Of a stretch of DNA of 64,000 bases, positions 33,195-44,487 are shown piece by piece; position 1 is the stretch's first letter; each line of letters starts with the position of its first letter. The DNA is from Cerioporus squamosus (lineage: Eukaryota > Basidiomycota > Agaricomycetes > Polyporales > Polyporaceae). The notes under the pieces were generated by a model that ran no database searches, was not told the DNA's origin, and saw only the letters and a program-made list of their open reading frames with translations. Location: assembly GCA_022592435.1 (NCBI GenBank), contig JABYQS010000012.1, positions 62,001-126,000 of the forward strand, read 5' to 3'. A program made the translations under genes and the position numbers.

Positions 33195-35332
33195 TGTGAC
33201 AAGCTAGCAACGGTCGATGCGGGGCGGTGGAGGTGAGTGGAGGTCAAAGCGTAAAGCTGGAGAGGACAATGCGCCGCGCCGCGACCGCTTTTGAACCATA
33301 AACGCAGGCTAAGCGAGAATGGCATTGACGCCAGCCCACAGCGGGTCCATGCGCTGGCAGCATTCGGTCCCGAGCTGCCGGACGGTCCTCTTGCCAGGCA
33401 AGCGTTATCGTGATGGCGCGGATGACCCCGCGGCCGGTCGCGGAATGGGTGGAGGGATTTCCCACCGCATTCGCACGCAAGGGCCTGGAGGTGGTGGTTG
33501 GCAGTACGCTGCCCGCCGTGAATTGCAGACTGCGCCCGCGGTCCCCCCGTCGACAGCTGCTGAACCTGAGCTCGTCTGTTCGCAAATCGCTTGCACGCTC
33601 GTCTTGAAGGACTTCAGCTCCGGGCACAAATGGGCAGACCGCAGGGGAGGGGAAGACGACCGCCGCTTCCGAGTTTGGAATCCAGTCCGAGAGCTTCGCA
33701 TGAAGTTTCGTATACGCTCCCCGCATTAGCGCAAGCGGGATCCCAGCCGCATCTTGCCGTTCGCGTGTGCTGTTCAGGGGGGAGGGGAATCAATCTCGAG
33801 TCTCGCCCATGCGAACGAGCAGCAGGCACCGTCCAACCAGCGTCCGCCAGCTCTCCCTCTTAGCGAGATGAAGACCTCGACGCTGTCCCATTAGCCTAGG
33901 CATGGGGAACGCGCCCCGGGATGTTGCGGATGACGAAGATTGGTTCCCACAGGGACACCAAAAGAGAGGTGGGCTGGGGTCACCGTGAGATCATGGTGCG
34001 TGCCGAGCCTCGGTCCCCCGTGTGCTTAGACCTGCTTAGTGATCAACCGAGGTCAGAAGGCGGGCCATCCTGTACTTGTCGGTTCAAATTCAGTGAGCAA
34101 GTGCTGGCTTGAAGGCGATAAGTGAGATCGACTCACTCGGACAATAGGCGGCGAGTATCGCCGCATACAATTATCCTGGCGCGCCTGTTCGGTCCCCCGA
34201 GGCAGGCTCGCAAGGGAATGGAGCGGCATCGACGACGGAGCGCACGCTCTGTTTCGATGAATATCGGTAGGCCTGGGTGATCGACGGGATCCTGTGGAGC
34301 CAGTACGGCGTAGGGAAGTAGCCCACCCACATGCGCGATCTAGCAAGCGCACCCGTCAGGCCAGCGAATAGTTATTCACGTTGATTCTATTCGCCTTGAG
34401 GGAATATCTTGAAACCCTGCTCAGAAGATGCTCAGACCCACCAGACGCGGAGGCAGCATCCTCACGGACGGTTGTGGATACTCACGGGACGAAGACAGCA
34501 CACACTTGAACTAGTAGTAGTAGCACCGCACCGACATCGCGTATAGGTCAATAGTGCTTGTCGACGGGGCTGCCGCAATCACAGCGTATGGAAGCAGCCC
34601 GACGGAGTGTGCGACCTGGCTTTCGGGTCAGACTAATGAACGGTATCGCATAGAGTGTACCTACCTTACCTTGAGAGAATGCCATGCTCGAGAAGCTGTC
34701 CTGAAGATGCTTCGTATCAGCAAACGCAGTACCCTACCGGCTAGACGCTGTCCCTCACGACGAGAACAACTGACACTCGACGGAACTACATGGTAGCACC
34801 TTACAATCTTGGCCGGAAAGAAGTAAATTCTAGTAGTACGTAAGGTATGTATGCGACGAGGATAAATAACGCAGCATGGAGGAGAGCAGCACCCCCGTCC
34901 ACCGCCGAGAGCGTAAAGGTAAGTAAGTGGCTACGTCCGAAAGTGAATGGGGTCTAAGCAAGTGACTCCACAGGAAAGTCCGTAAGGTCATGTGAAAGTG
35001 AATCGAAAGTCCGATAAGGCGAACAGGAGCTTGTAAGAGATGATACAATGGTCGGTAGATCAACGGATACATGGGAAATACACAGAAGGACAGTGAGCGT
35101 CGTCGGGATCGGCTTATGGGGAGTTACACGGAGGATTCGGCGAGTCGTGAGCGAGGTATGGGTGGTCGAGGCATTCCCAGAACACGTCGTGATAGTCTCG
35201 ATGGTCGTCTTTGCGTCTGCGAGAGCAAGCGTGAGCAGACGGTCCGCCAGTACGTATGGCAGAGACTCAGGCGCATATATGCACTTGGGCGGCCATGGAA
35301 GCACCGAGATTACAGCGATATGACCATGCTTA
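33195..35332. other. Intergenic, no recognised gene
   Basis: Several frames of 60-160 codons are open on both strands, but they overlap one another, lack domains and look like chance frames in GC-rich DNA. No repeats of note. Confidence 0.45.
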
Positions 35333-35929
35333 TCAGCATGTCAATCTCATGTAAGCAACTCTGTGACGTGCAGAAGCACCGCAGGATCCAGGCGCTATGA
35401 GCCAGGTAGACAGCCTGCTTCCACGAGCTTGCTTGCCGGGATTCGACCGCCGAAACGGTGCGACCGAGTCACAAGACCGAAGAGTGTACTTACGTGGCGG
35501 GACATGATGAGTTTCGCCATGGACATGGGGGCTCGTGAATCGTAGGTCTGTGTAACTGAGCAGGAGGGTGAGTCGGGGGCGCGATAACAGGGTCCACGGG
35601 GGAGAGCACATACCAAATCGCGACCGGCTGACTTGCCAGTCCATCCTCGTCAACTCCGTCCCGCCGACGTAGCCTGCGGGCTCCTCCTGCTCGTCCTCGC
35701 CGATGAGGGAGTCCAAGGAGAAGGAGACAGGGAGGCCGCTCCAGTTCCAAAGAGGGTGCTTGCCGGAAGTGATGCTCATGTCTGGAGCCGGGGCGTCGAC
35801 CCCTGGCTCTACTCGGTGCGCAAGACGGTGGAGAGAGCCGGAGCCGACGCAGACGACGGCGAGAACGGAGGTGAGAAAGGAGAAGACAGACAGAAGCTGG
35901 AGAACAGAGAGCGAGAGGACGTCGCTCAT
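35333..35929 (-). CDS. Possible small membrane-anchored protein, unknown
   Basis: ATG 35929 begins MSDVLSLSVLQLLSVFSFLT with a hydrophobic segment of about 25 residues, then SLHRLAHRVEPGVDAPAPDM and WNWSGLPVSFSLDSLIGEDE. Exon 1 would end at a GTATGT donor at 35613; an acceptor TTACACAG follows about 60 nt later. The end given is that of one open continuation and is uncertain. No family recognised; the N-terminus could be a signal anchor. Confidence 0.3.
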   Translation of the reverse strand: MSDVLSLSVLQLLSVFSFLTSVLAVVCVGSGSLHRLAHRVEPGVDAPAPDMSITSGKHPLWNWSGLPVSFSLDSLIGEDEQEEPAGYVGGTELTRMDWQVSRSRFGMCSPPWTLLSRPRLTLLLSYTDLRFTSPHVHGETHHVPPRKYTLRSCDSVAPFRRSNPGKQARGSRLSTWLIAPGSCGASARHRVAYMRLTC

Positions 35930-37177
35930 GGTGGATAGCCGTGGACGGGGTAGTGCCGGGGAGGCCTGCGTCGACGTCGGTGGGACGGTGCTGTGAGCAC
36001 TTGCGGACGCGGCGGGGGTCGAGCTCGACGGCTGTCGTGGTGGTCGTCGCAGCGAGGACGCGAGCGAGAACGGCGACGACAGTGCTGGCAGATGGGAGCT
36101 GAGAGGAGCCTGTCCCACACCAGCGGTTGCTATCGCTCGCCCGTCGGCAACGCCCGTCATCGCCTTCTCCCTCATCCTGCTCGCTGTGTCTGGTGTTCTC
36201 GACGTCGTTGCTGGTCTTTGCTGACCGTCTTGCTGGCTGTCTTCGCCGTCGTCGCGCCGTGCTGGTATCTGGCTGAGTGTCTACGCCCGAGGTGTCTTTA
36301 ACAAGTCCGGTCAGCCGCGTCGATCCCACACGCACTTGCCTCATCGTCCGACGAGAGCAACTGCGGTCTTTGGTGTTGTCATGGATCAGGAGGTGTACCT
36401 TTTGTTGCAGCCCCATCGCGCGCGTCCATAACTCTCAAATAGTACCCGACATATCATCATGAGGACAGTGTGGGCATGGGACGCGGAAGGCAACGAAGAG
36501 GTGAGTATTGTCTAGATAGCTCGTTGAGACGAGCTGACCATGCCATCGCAGGCATTTGTTCTGAACTGTACGATGTCGATGGTGCTGGACGATGGCCCGA
36601 CGCCCGACGCCGTCCCAGCGCGCATTTGAGCGTGCTCATCGGAGCGACTGTGCCGTGTCGTGAGTCTTTCCCGGTCTGTCTTCGCGTTATCATTCATGAC
36701 GTATGATTCTCTAGAGGCTCATCAGTACCGCTTGTGACTGGCATAAGTCGCATGTACAACTCTGCTCCCTATGTCTTCGGCCTGCGTCTGGCGCGAGCCA
36801 CAGGATTTGCCTGGTTGATGGATTGACGGAAGCTAAACACTTTGCCAGATACGAGACAGTAGCCTCCCCCGCATCATCACTAAGCTTGTCCGAGCAGGAT
36901 GTCTCACACATTCTGCAGGCCGCTTCCTCCCTTCGCCGGGACCTACCGTATCCAGTACTCTGCAGAGCGAAACAGAGGTTCTGGCCTTGCCCACTGGTGC
37001 CAGGTCTAGCAATCAATTGCAAACAGGATCGACGTCTATTCGGCTCAGCTCACGGGAGGGAGGCTATGTCTCTCAGTTTTTCTTTGTTGTCATGCGACAA
37101 AGACTTGTTCGTGCTCGCGTCCTCACGCCCCTGCGCCACTAGAGCTCTTCGCGCTCATCCACCACCTCACCCACGAC
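35930..37177. other. Intergenic between the possible membrane protein and array member 4
   Basis: No recognised gene. The frame of array member 4 is not supported upstream of its ATG. Confidence 0.4.
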
Positions 37178-37969
37178 ATGGACTATACGATGAATGGGCC
37201 GCTTCTCGACGAACTTCCTGTTGGAGCCTGCGAGATAGCCAAGCCTCCGCGACGAACCTCGGGCTCTCTCTCGTCGACCACAACAATCCACCATCACGGT
37301 CACCCGATAACCACCGACAGCATCCGTCCTCTCAAGACGTGTATCTCGACCGGCCACTTCCCAGACGATCTCCTTGTGCACGGGTACGTTGGCTCCGTGT
37401 CACAGCCCACTGTGCACTACTCTCGCGTCTACCCTGTGTTCCCTCGCGATTCCACTGGGTTCCCCAACGGCAAGCGCGGCCGCATGCGCAAGTCGTTCGC
37501 TGCGTCGTCTCGCAATGTCGCACATCTCTATCTCACGTCGGCCGTCACACTCGACTCGGGAATGCATACGACTATCCTACGAGCCCCGCTCTCGCTACCT
37601 CTTCCATCAGAAGATGGCTCACCCGTTACCGTGGTGGTCAAGCTTGCTCACCAAGTGTGTGGCGCGCACCAGCGCCTCATGGAGGAGGCAGCACTCTTTA
37701 ACGCCATATCCCCCCTCTTCGACGAGGATCTTCCGTACAGCCGACCGGAAAGTTCTTCGGACCACGATGGCTCAGGGGAGAACACAGGGAGCGGAGATAC
37801 CTCCAACGTTCCCAAGTTCTACGGGTTCTACTTGCCTGTACGAAAGGACGGTTCGATGCGCTTTCGAGCACACGCCGAGGGTTGCGATGAAGGATGCCAA
37901 CGGGAGGTGCAGTGGATGACGCCTATCCTGCTGCTTGAAGAGTCCGCGGAGACGGTCGTTGCGGACTAG
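37178..37969 (+). CDS. Kinase-like array member 4, C-lobe missing
   Basis: ATG 37178 (MDYTMNGPLLDELPVG) opens a 263-residue frame on the opposite strand to members 1-3. It keeps HFPDDLLVHGYVGSVSQPTV, TLDSGMHTTILRAPL, the beta-3 lysine in VTVVVKLAHQV, the alpha-C Glu in LMEEAALFNAI and PKFYGFYLPVRKDGS, then ILLLEESAETVVAD followed by TAG. The CG of the usual ILLMEECG is SA here. In members 1, 2 and 5 an intron follows at about this point and leads to the C-lobe exon. Here a GTGCGT lies a few bases past the stop, but I could find no catalytic loop, no QPGPL and no DFG in the next 600 bp. It is either a natural N-lobe-only protein or a truncated pseudogene. Confidence 0.7.
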   Translation: MDYTMNGPLLDELPVGACEIAKPPRRTSGSLSSTTTIHHHGHPITTDSIRPLKTCISTGHFPDDLLVHGYVGSVSQPTVHYSRVYPVFPRDSTGFPNGKRGRMRKSFAASSRNVAHLYLTSAVTLDSGMHTTILRAPLSLPLPSEDGSPVTVVVKLAHQVCGAHQRLMEEAALFNAISPLFDEDLPYSRPESSSDHDGSGENTGSGDTSNVPKFYGFYLPVRKDGSMRFRAHAEGCDEGCQREVQWMTPILLLEESAETVVAD

Positions 37970-38533
37970 ATCTCGATCGGTGCGTTTCCGATCACGCCCT
38001 CTCATGCAGTACAGGCTTTCTTACGCGTGGTGGTTTGGTAGCCTCTCCTCCGCTTTACATGTGCGTGCCTCGTTTCCAGGCGCGTGTCCGAGTGCTGATG
38101 CGTGCGTAGAGGTCATGTCGTATACGTTACCTCGCATTGCTCGTCCGCGGCCGAATAGAGACAGCGCTGAACAGGAGGGAGTGACTCGGTGTGTGAGCCC
38201 GGTCCCGATCAGGATGCTCGATCATCCCACCTCAACCACACTGCCGCTGTTCTACACCACGTCCTAACACGCCGCACCAACGATATGCTGATGCTGATGC
38301 TATCGATTCTTCTATAGCGCAGGACAATGGGCGGCTTCGGACAATTACCGTCTTCCCCAAGTTGGGTTCCAGGTGCGTGCTTTCGAAACCGCTATCCCAG
38401 CGCATCTTAAGTGGTGTTGGTTTTGGCCCGGCTAATCCGATCTTGGGGTGCATGCTCGACACCCCTGACGGAGGAAGAAACATGTGTCGCGGCACGCACA
38501 GCTTCGATTCACGCGATGGTTTTTATGCTTCAG

Positions 38534-38540
38534 ATATATA
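38534..38540 (+). promoter_or_regulatory. TATA-like element of array member 5
   Basis: ATATATA lies 34 bp before the ATG at 38574. It is close to the start codon, so transcription would begin very near it. Confidence 0.35.
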
Positions 38541-38573
38541 CCCTGACTCCTTCCTTACATCCACCCCTCAACC

Positions 38574-40374
38574 ATGTCAACCACCATCGCAACCATGTCA
38601 ACCACCACCGCACCGCCAGTGCACGCCGCACTCACCGTTGACATGGACGGCGAACATCCAGTCGAGAAGGTCACTGCCCGCCTCTCACCTTCAACGCCCC
38701 TCGTCCCGCTCGCGAAGGACGATGATCTGAACGCCGAGGGGAAGCGTCAATTCACGTTCATCGTTGAGCTCAAGTCCGATGGTGTGCAGCCAACACATGC
38801 GACGAGGCGCGGCAAGGAGGCCACTGCTACCGGTGAGCAAACCTCTGGCTCCGACGATACCCCATCTCCCCCCGATACCCCGCATGAGAGACTCTCTGCC
38901 CTCGACGTCGATGTGGTGGAACGTGAGGCTGCACCGGAATCGAACACGAGCGACTCGGAGTCACTGCGGTCGCCTATAGACCCGCCCGGCCTGAGCGAGC
39001 AGGTTCCAAGTCCTGCCCCGGACCAGGCAAGCGAAGGCGTCCCGACGGAGGTGCGTGACGAAGGAGTGGACCCGTCTGCCAAACCACCGGCAGTCGACGC
39101 TCCGGAAGAACTAGACGCTATCTTCTCCATAGACCCGCGCGTCTTCGAGTGGGAACTCGTGTACGACATCTCGCATCCCATCTTCCAGCTCGAGCCCGCC
39201 CTATTCGAGCACGACCTCTCCCGCTACTCCGTATCGGATCTTCCCCAGCTTGACAAGTTCATCCCCAACGACCTCTTCCCTGATGATCTGTTCGTACACG
39301 ACATTGACAACATCACGCGCGTGCATCCCGGCAATAAGGATACGGACCGCCGTGATCTCCCCGTGCGCTACGTGCGCATATACCCCAGTAACTCGCGCGA
39401 GCAAGGCGAGTCTCGGAGTGCCTACGACGATCGGGACACCAGCAAGCCAGCTCGATTCGCGCATCTATACCTCAAGTCGGCGAACCGCATGGGCACGGGC
39501 CACCACTCGTACGTGTACCGTGCGCCGCTCACGCTGCGACTCGACCCGGATTCTGGCGAGTGCAGCACCGCGACTGTCGCGGTGAAGACAGCGAACACGG
39601 AGTGCGGCGCGCACCTCATGTTGGACAAGGAAGCTGCGGCGTACAATGCGTTCCCGCAGGAGCTCATGGAGGACACCCTGCGTTCTACGCCTGACACATC
39701 CAACACTGACGGCGCTGCTTCACCATCAGACGCGGTGACGACGTCGGAGAGCACGCAGGTGTCAGTATGGTCTGACTCCCACGCTGCTAACTGCCTAGGG
39801 CCTGCACTGCAACCTGCAACTCCGGCAGGGACCCCTCCTAGCGAGACGGAGGCGGTTTGGGAACCCGCGGTCGTACCCAAGTTCTATGGGTACTATGGCG
39901 CACTGAATGCAGACGGCAGTCTGCATAGTGCACGCCATGGCTCGAGGCGGTGTGATATCGACGACGAGTGCTATGTCGACTGGCCTACGCGCATCCTTTA
40001 GTTGAGGAGTGCGGACGCCCCATTGAGCCGCCTTGTCTGAAGCGCGAAGAACGGTACGTGCACATACTCTTCTCAAATTGCTTCTCGACTACATACTTAG
40101 CTGACGCTGCGTACAGCGAGAAAGTGCTCGCGCTCACTGCGCGTCTGCACGCGGCCGGGTTCGTCAGCAACTCGTCGTACCCGCGGAACATGCTCAGCCA
40201 GCCGGCCCCCTCTCCGTCCCCCGCGAGGAGCGGTCCGAGGACACGCCGAGCCACCGTATCATTGACTTCGGGCGGGCGGAGGTGCTGTCGCTTCTTCCTG
40301 AGAGCAGGCATGCATTCTTCGAGGAGTGCTGCGAGGATGACATGGACAGGGCGAAGCGATACCTTATGCTGTGA
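38574..40374 (+). CDS. Kinase-like (pseudokinase) protein, array member 5, with two apparent -1 frameshifts
   Basis: ATG 38574 (MSTTIATMSTTTAPPVHA) leads a long acidic, low-complexity N-terminus, then LFPDDLFVHDIDNITRVHPG, the glycine-loop analogue RMGTGHHSYVYRAPL, the beta-3 lysine in ATVAVKTANTE, an alpha-C Glu in LDKEAAAYNAF and PKFYGYYGALN. The frame breaks at 40001 (TRIL then TAG); one base later it reads LVEECGRPIEPPCLKREER, the expected motif. An intron at 40054-40116 leads to FVSNSSYPRN, where the catalytic Asp is Ser. A second break at about 40200 is followed by SVPREERSEDTPSHRIIDFG and a stop at 40374. Both breaks are cured by one extra base in a T run and a G run, so assembly error is as likely as decay. 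DFG is kept. Confidence 0.75.
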
Positions 40375-40639
40375 ACGGCGAGGTGTTCGAGTCCCGTCCG
40401 TGTATACCTTCTTGTCATGTACTACTAGATTATGCTCGACCATGTACGTTCGACTGCCCGTTGTTGTTCCTCGACTCTTGTATAGACGAAGTGTCACGAT
40501 GAGCCATGGTGTCGGTGTCTATGAATACTGCGCAGCAGGTGGAGTGGTTAGTACTACACGGCGACTCTAGGCAGATCTGCTCACACTTGCCTCTCTCGCC
40601 CCAGTAAACCAGCTCAACATCGACGCTGCACTCGCCGCG

Positions 40640-42940
40640 TCAAAGGAAATACGTCGCTCCTATCGGAAATGTCCCATCCGTGCCAGGCAGAAGAGCGGCG
40701 TAGTCGTTCATGGGGCAGCTGCCAACGACGCGTTCAAGGTCCAGATGCGACTCGTCGTCTGTTGGGGGAGTGGAAGAGCTGGGCCTCAGAGGATGCGTAC
40801 GCGTGGGATATGTTTCCGCCTGCGTGGATGTCAAGTGAAGAGGAGGACGAGGTGATGTAGAATCCTCTGACTGTCGGCGCGGCTTGGGCACAAGCACCGA
40901 GCGCGGTTGTGGTTGTGACTTGGCGACCGATTGCGAGCCATTTGTGACCCCTGCAGAAGGACCAACGAAGTCTATGGTGTAAATCTTCACGTCGTAGAGT
41001 CCTCCGTTCGTGTGACGAAGACGTCGGGACACACCCAAGCGGATAGCAGCAGGCCGCTGCGGACCAGAACTCGGAGGAGGAGGTAATGCGAAGTCAACGT
41101 GCGAACGAACACCTTTGGCATAGTAGCGATTGTCCCATGCAGGTCCACATGCAAGGCTGGTCCCACCATCTTTGCGCACCTGCGACGGAGTAAGTGGGTT
41201 GCCGGAGAACTTGTACAAGTGTGTGAATGCGGGGATATGCCAATAAGCGTGCTTCCCATGTACAAGCCCATCTTCGTCAATGCTGAAGGAGAAGACCTCA
41301 AGATCGGATTCTACCATCATATGAAACTTGAATGCAGGCGCGGCTGGAAGGCGTGGATACATAAATGCGGAGGTCATATGATGAGAGCTCTGGTGCAGCT
41401 TGTAACCCCAGGCTGTCATTGATATTATGTCGATATCCGTCAGAGAGGTCGCAGGGATTGGCCGCATCGTCACGGTTTTCCTGTGCGAGATCTGTTGGAT
41501 AAGAACTTGGGCCACAATTGGCTTGTCAGAGGTGCTGCTGTTGCGATAGTAATGGTCCGGCATAGACCACCACTGGTTCGGGAATAACACGCCCGAGCCC
41601 AAGGATACCTCATATAGGTTTTGGTGCACGCTGTGCACGCCGTAATCACTGGTGTATCGCAGGGACAATGGAAGAGCGACCAAGTAGTTGCGATCGTCCA
41701 CACATGCCAGGATAGTTAGACGTGGGGCATGTATAGTGCGAACAACGCCACTTGTACTCCTGACGGCGATGCGATTGGAGGAGCTTTCCAGGAGAGGTAA
41801 CCGAACCCGGACTCCGGAGGAGGTGACTGTGCACTCGTAGAGGAATTGTTGAGGGGATACAGAGATACGGGCAACAAGTTCGTGTTGAGGAATACTCCGC
41901 AAGACACGGGATGACCAAAAACACGTCGGTGTGGTGGCGAGCAAAGACGAGGGCTCATAACGAGGCAAACTAGATCCAGCCCTGCGTGTTTCGACAGGTC
42001 TACCGAACCCCGGACGATCGTCCCACGCATCTTCCAGACTGGGACCCCAAGCAGAGATACTCTGGTCCGGAATAGTTCGCAAAATCTCTTCTTGCAAACG
42101 CATGAAGGCGATGGCACCTTCTTCCTAGATGGGCGACAAGTGTACGCTGAAAATGCCCATCAAAGAATACGCCGCGTCCTCGATCCATGTAGTTATTCTT
42201 CGGTGCGCCCACCACATCCGCCGCGCAACGCTCACCGCACCCAGTTCCTTGGTATGGTTCAAAACCTCGCGCTCTACTCCTGTAACATTCTCGATGAGGT
42301 CTTCTAGGGACGTCTTGCTCCCGAGTACACGCCAGTCTCGGGAAAGAAACAGGACATGAACGGGGGCAATCATCTCCTGCAACGTCCATCCTCGAGTATG
42401 CCACTTGCTCTTACGAAATTGCGATACTTCGGAGCGGGGTTGATCATCGTGATCCACGTCCGCGAGGTATACGAGACAGATCTCGGCGGACGCATACCAC
42501 CCGTACATAGAGTTGATCGCCTCGGACAACTCCGCACTGCTCGACTTGTCGATACAGCAAGAGTCCAGCCACAAGTAGCGATAACCCCGGTCTCGAGCGA
42601 AAGCGCATGCGTTTCGCACCTTGTCGCTGACGCGAGGATCAGAGAGCACGGTGTATGGAGCGTCGATGGAGACGGACGGTGGATCAGTGGAAGGGACCGT
42701 GCGCATGGATTGTGGCCAGAGTCGGTTGAGTATCCTGGTCCATAGTGTGTCCTTCACCGGGACCGTCGAAGCAAGGCTCTGAGACCGTATCTTCTTCTTG
42801 ACGTCCTTTTGAATCTCGACGAGTTCCTGGTACGACTGTTCGCCTCTGGGGGACCACACGTGCGAGACGATCGCGTATATTGACGTTTCCGGCTCGTCGA
42901 GCCAGAAGAATTCGCCGGTGTGAGTGTCGAGAACGCGCAT
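40640..42940 (-). pseudogene. HET-domain protein with an in-frame stop
   Basis: ATG 42940 (MRVLDTHTGEFFWL) opens a heterokaryon-incompatibility domain with YAIVSHVW, YRYLWLDSCCIDKSSSAELS, EAINSMYGWYASAEICLVYL and WHTRGWTLQEMIAP, then ARRMWWAHRRIT and AYSLMGIFSVHLSPI. A TAG at 42125-42127 follows where HET proteins read IYGEG. In the same frame after the stop come EEGAIAFMRLQEEILRTIPD and 480 further open codons, to the stop at 40640. This is thus one gene with a single nonsense codon. A truncated 271-residue product would still contain the whole HET core. HET proteins trigger cell death on non-self fusion. Its close relative at 51083 has TAC at the same place, so this is not a homopolymer error. 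Confidence 0.85.
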
Positions 42941-43472
42941 GGTTCACTTCTGGGAGTCAGCAATGGAAGCAAGACCATCGTAGTCTGAGCACTTACGTGC
43001 AGGGCTAGCACGACCGGGGTGGTACGGGTAGTATGACACGACGCTGACCGAATCCACAGCAATGAAAGCTGAGAATAATGCACGCGGTCAGCTCGTGGTA
43101 GAGCACAGAACGCGAACCTCTTACAAGTGGGGTGAGGGGAGCGGGCAAGAGCTGGAGTCATGCACGATTTCGATCGATAACCTGTTCAGGTTGGCGCCTG
43201 TTGCCTGGGAAGTATGTAGGAGGATACGACTCGCGGTCTGATACCAGATTGCAAGCGACCGGAGACCGGAGGTCTTTGATACCCACGGAACAGGACATCA
43301 GACGCATTGAGAATGCGGGCGGGATGAGACTGAGCGTGAGACGCGAGATACTTACGTTGATTGAAGACGTCGCACAAGCAGGGACCCGGATCATGCGTGG
43401 ACTGGCACACTTCTCAGACGATCTGTAGATTTACATTGGACAGTCGACCCCCCTACCATCTCAAGCGTAGTC
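42941..43472. other. Intergenic between the HET and DUF302-like genes
   Basis: No gene recognised. It should contain the promoter of the HET gene and the 3' end of no plus-strand gene. Confidence 0.4.
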
Positions 43473-44082
43473 TCAACGAAGAATCGTCTGGACCAACTGC
43501 TCTAGCTTCTGGCTCAACTGCTCCGCCGCAGCCTGCAGATCCGGGTTGACCGTCCCACCCTGGGAGGCAGGAACGGGGATCGTCGACGCCGGGTCATCGT
43601 AGACGATCTTCGTGCCGGTCCCACCCGCCTTCTCCGTGATGAGGACGCTCGGCGGAATGTGCAAGGCCCCCGTCAAGTCGTGCTTCAGCATGGTCTGCGC
43701 GATGAGCGGGTTCCCGAGGACGTAGAGGTAGGTCTGTGGGGTGTGCGTCGTGCCGAAGTAGGCATTCAGGAACGGATGGTATGCGGTCTCCGCGAAGTAC
43801 CTGCGATGGAGGGGGTATCTCGATCAGCAACACTGCGGTCTGCAACGGACTCGGGCTCGGTGGATGAGATGTGACGCACACGAAGGTCCGCCCTTGGGTG
43901 AGTGCGTTGAAGCCTTCTTCGAGTTCGGCCTTGTTCTTCGCTTCGCGCAGGAGGCGGAATACAGGTGGTCCTCCGCCCCATTTGTTGATCTCCGTATCGA
44001 GCTTTGCGAGAACGTCCCTGATCGGGAGCGGGGTCTCGTAAGTGATGCGGCGAGTGCCGTATTCAACCACGGTCTTGGACAT
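43473..44082 (-). CDS. DUF302-like small protein
   Basis: Two exons: ATG 44082 (MSKTVVEYGTRRITYETPLP) to a stop at 43473, with a 79-nt intron at 43801-43879. The intron must use the second of two overlapping GT dinucleotides to give TFVYFAETAYHP in frame. The protein is about 175 residues, with no signal peptide or membrane segment. PIRDVLAKLD, NPLIAQTMLKHDLTGALHIP and PPSVLITEKAGGTGTKIVYD match the DUF302 fold seen in fungi and bacteria; the biochemical role is unknown. A helical C-terminus (AAAEQLSQKLEQLVQTIL) ends the protein. The reading frame is intact. Confidence 0.8.
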
Positions 44083-44487
44083 TGTTGACGTAGGATTCTA
44101 AGTGAAGATGTAAGTCAGGGCTTCTCGGAGGAGAATGTTGGCAGACGTACGCAAGGTAAGGATAGCCGACGATTTGAGGGGATCGTTGTTGAACCCAACG
44201 TTATATAGATGACAAGCTAGGCCTCGGTCACTGGGAACTGCGAGGCCGTGGGTCTTGGTCATGTGTACTAACTTTATCCTGGTAGGCGTTCGAAGAAGAA
44301 TGTTCATGAAGCGAAGTCCGAGGCCGTGGAGTCGATTGTCAAGCCCGGTAGGTGACACTGACAGAAGCTTAGGAACGAGTTCATGGGCGTGCGTCGGGCG
44401 GCGATATCAGAGTACAGATGATTGTTCACCCAGCCTGCGTGGATGCGTGGCACGATCTCTCGATCTGCACAGATAACGTTACATTCC

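Noticed and set aside
33244..33726. A 160-codon minus-strand frame upstream of array member 3
   Set aside because: No domain, no family resemblance, and overlapping open frames on the other strand suggest chance.
35490..36416. A 308-codon minus-strand frame
   Set aside because: Arg/Ser/Pro-rich and out of frame with the more plausible hydrophobic N-terminus at 35929; no domain.
42105..42127. A 21-nt intron that would remove the TAG in the HET gene
   Set aside because: GTACAC...CTAG has the right ends but 21 nt is too short for a spliceosomal intron, and it would delete part of the conserved motif region.
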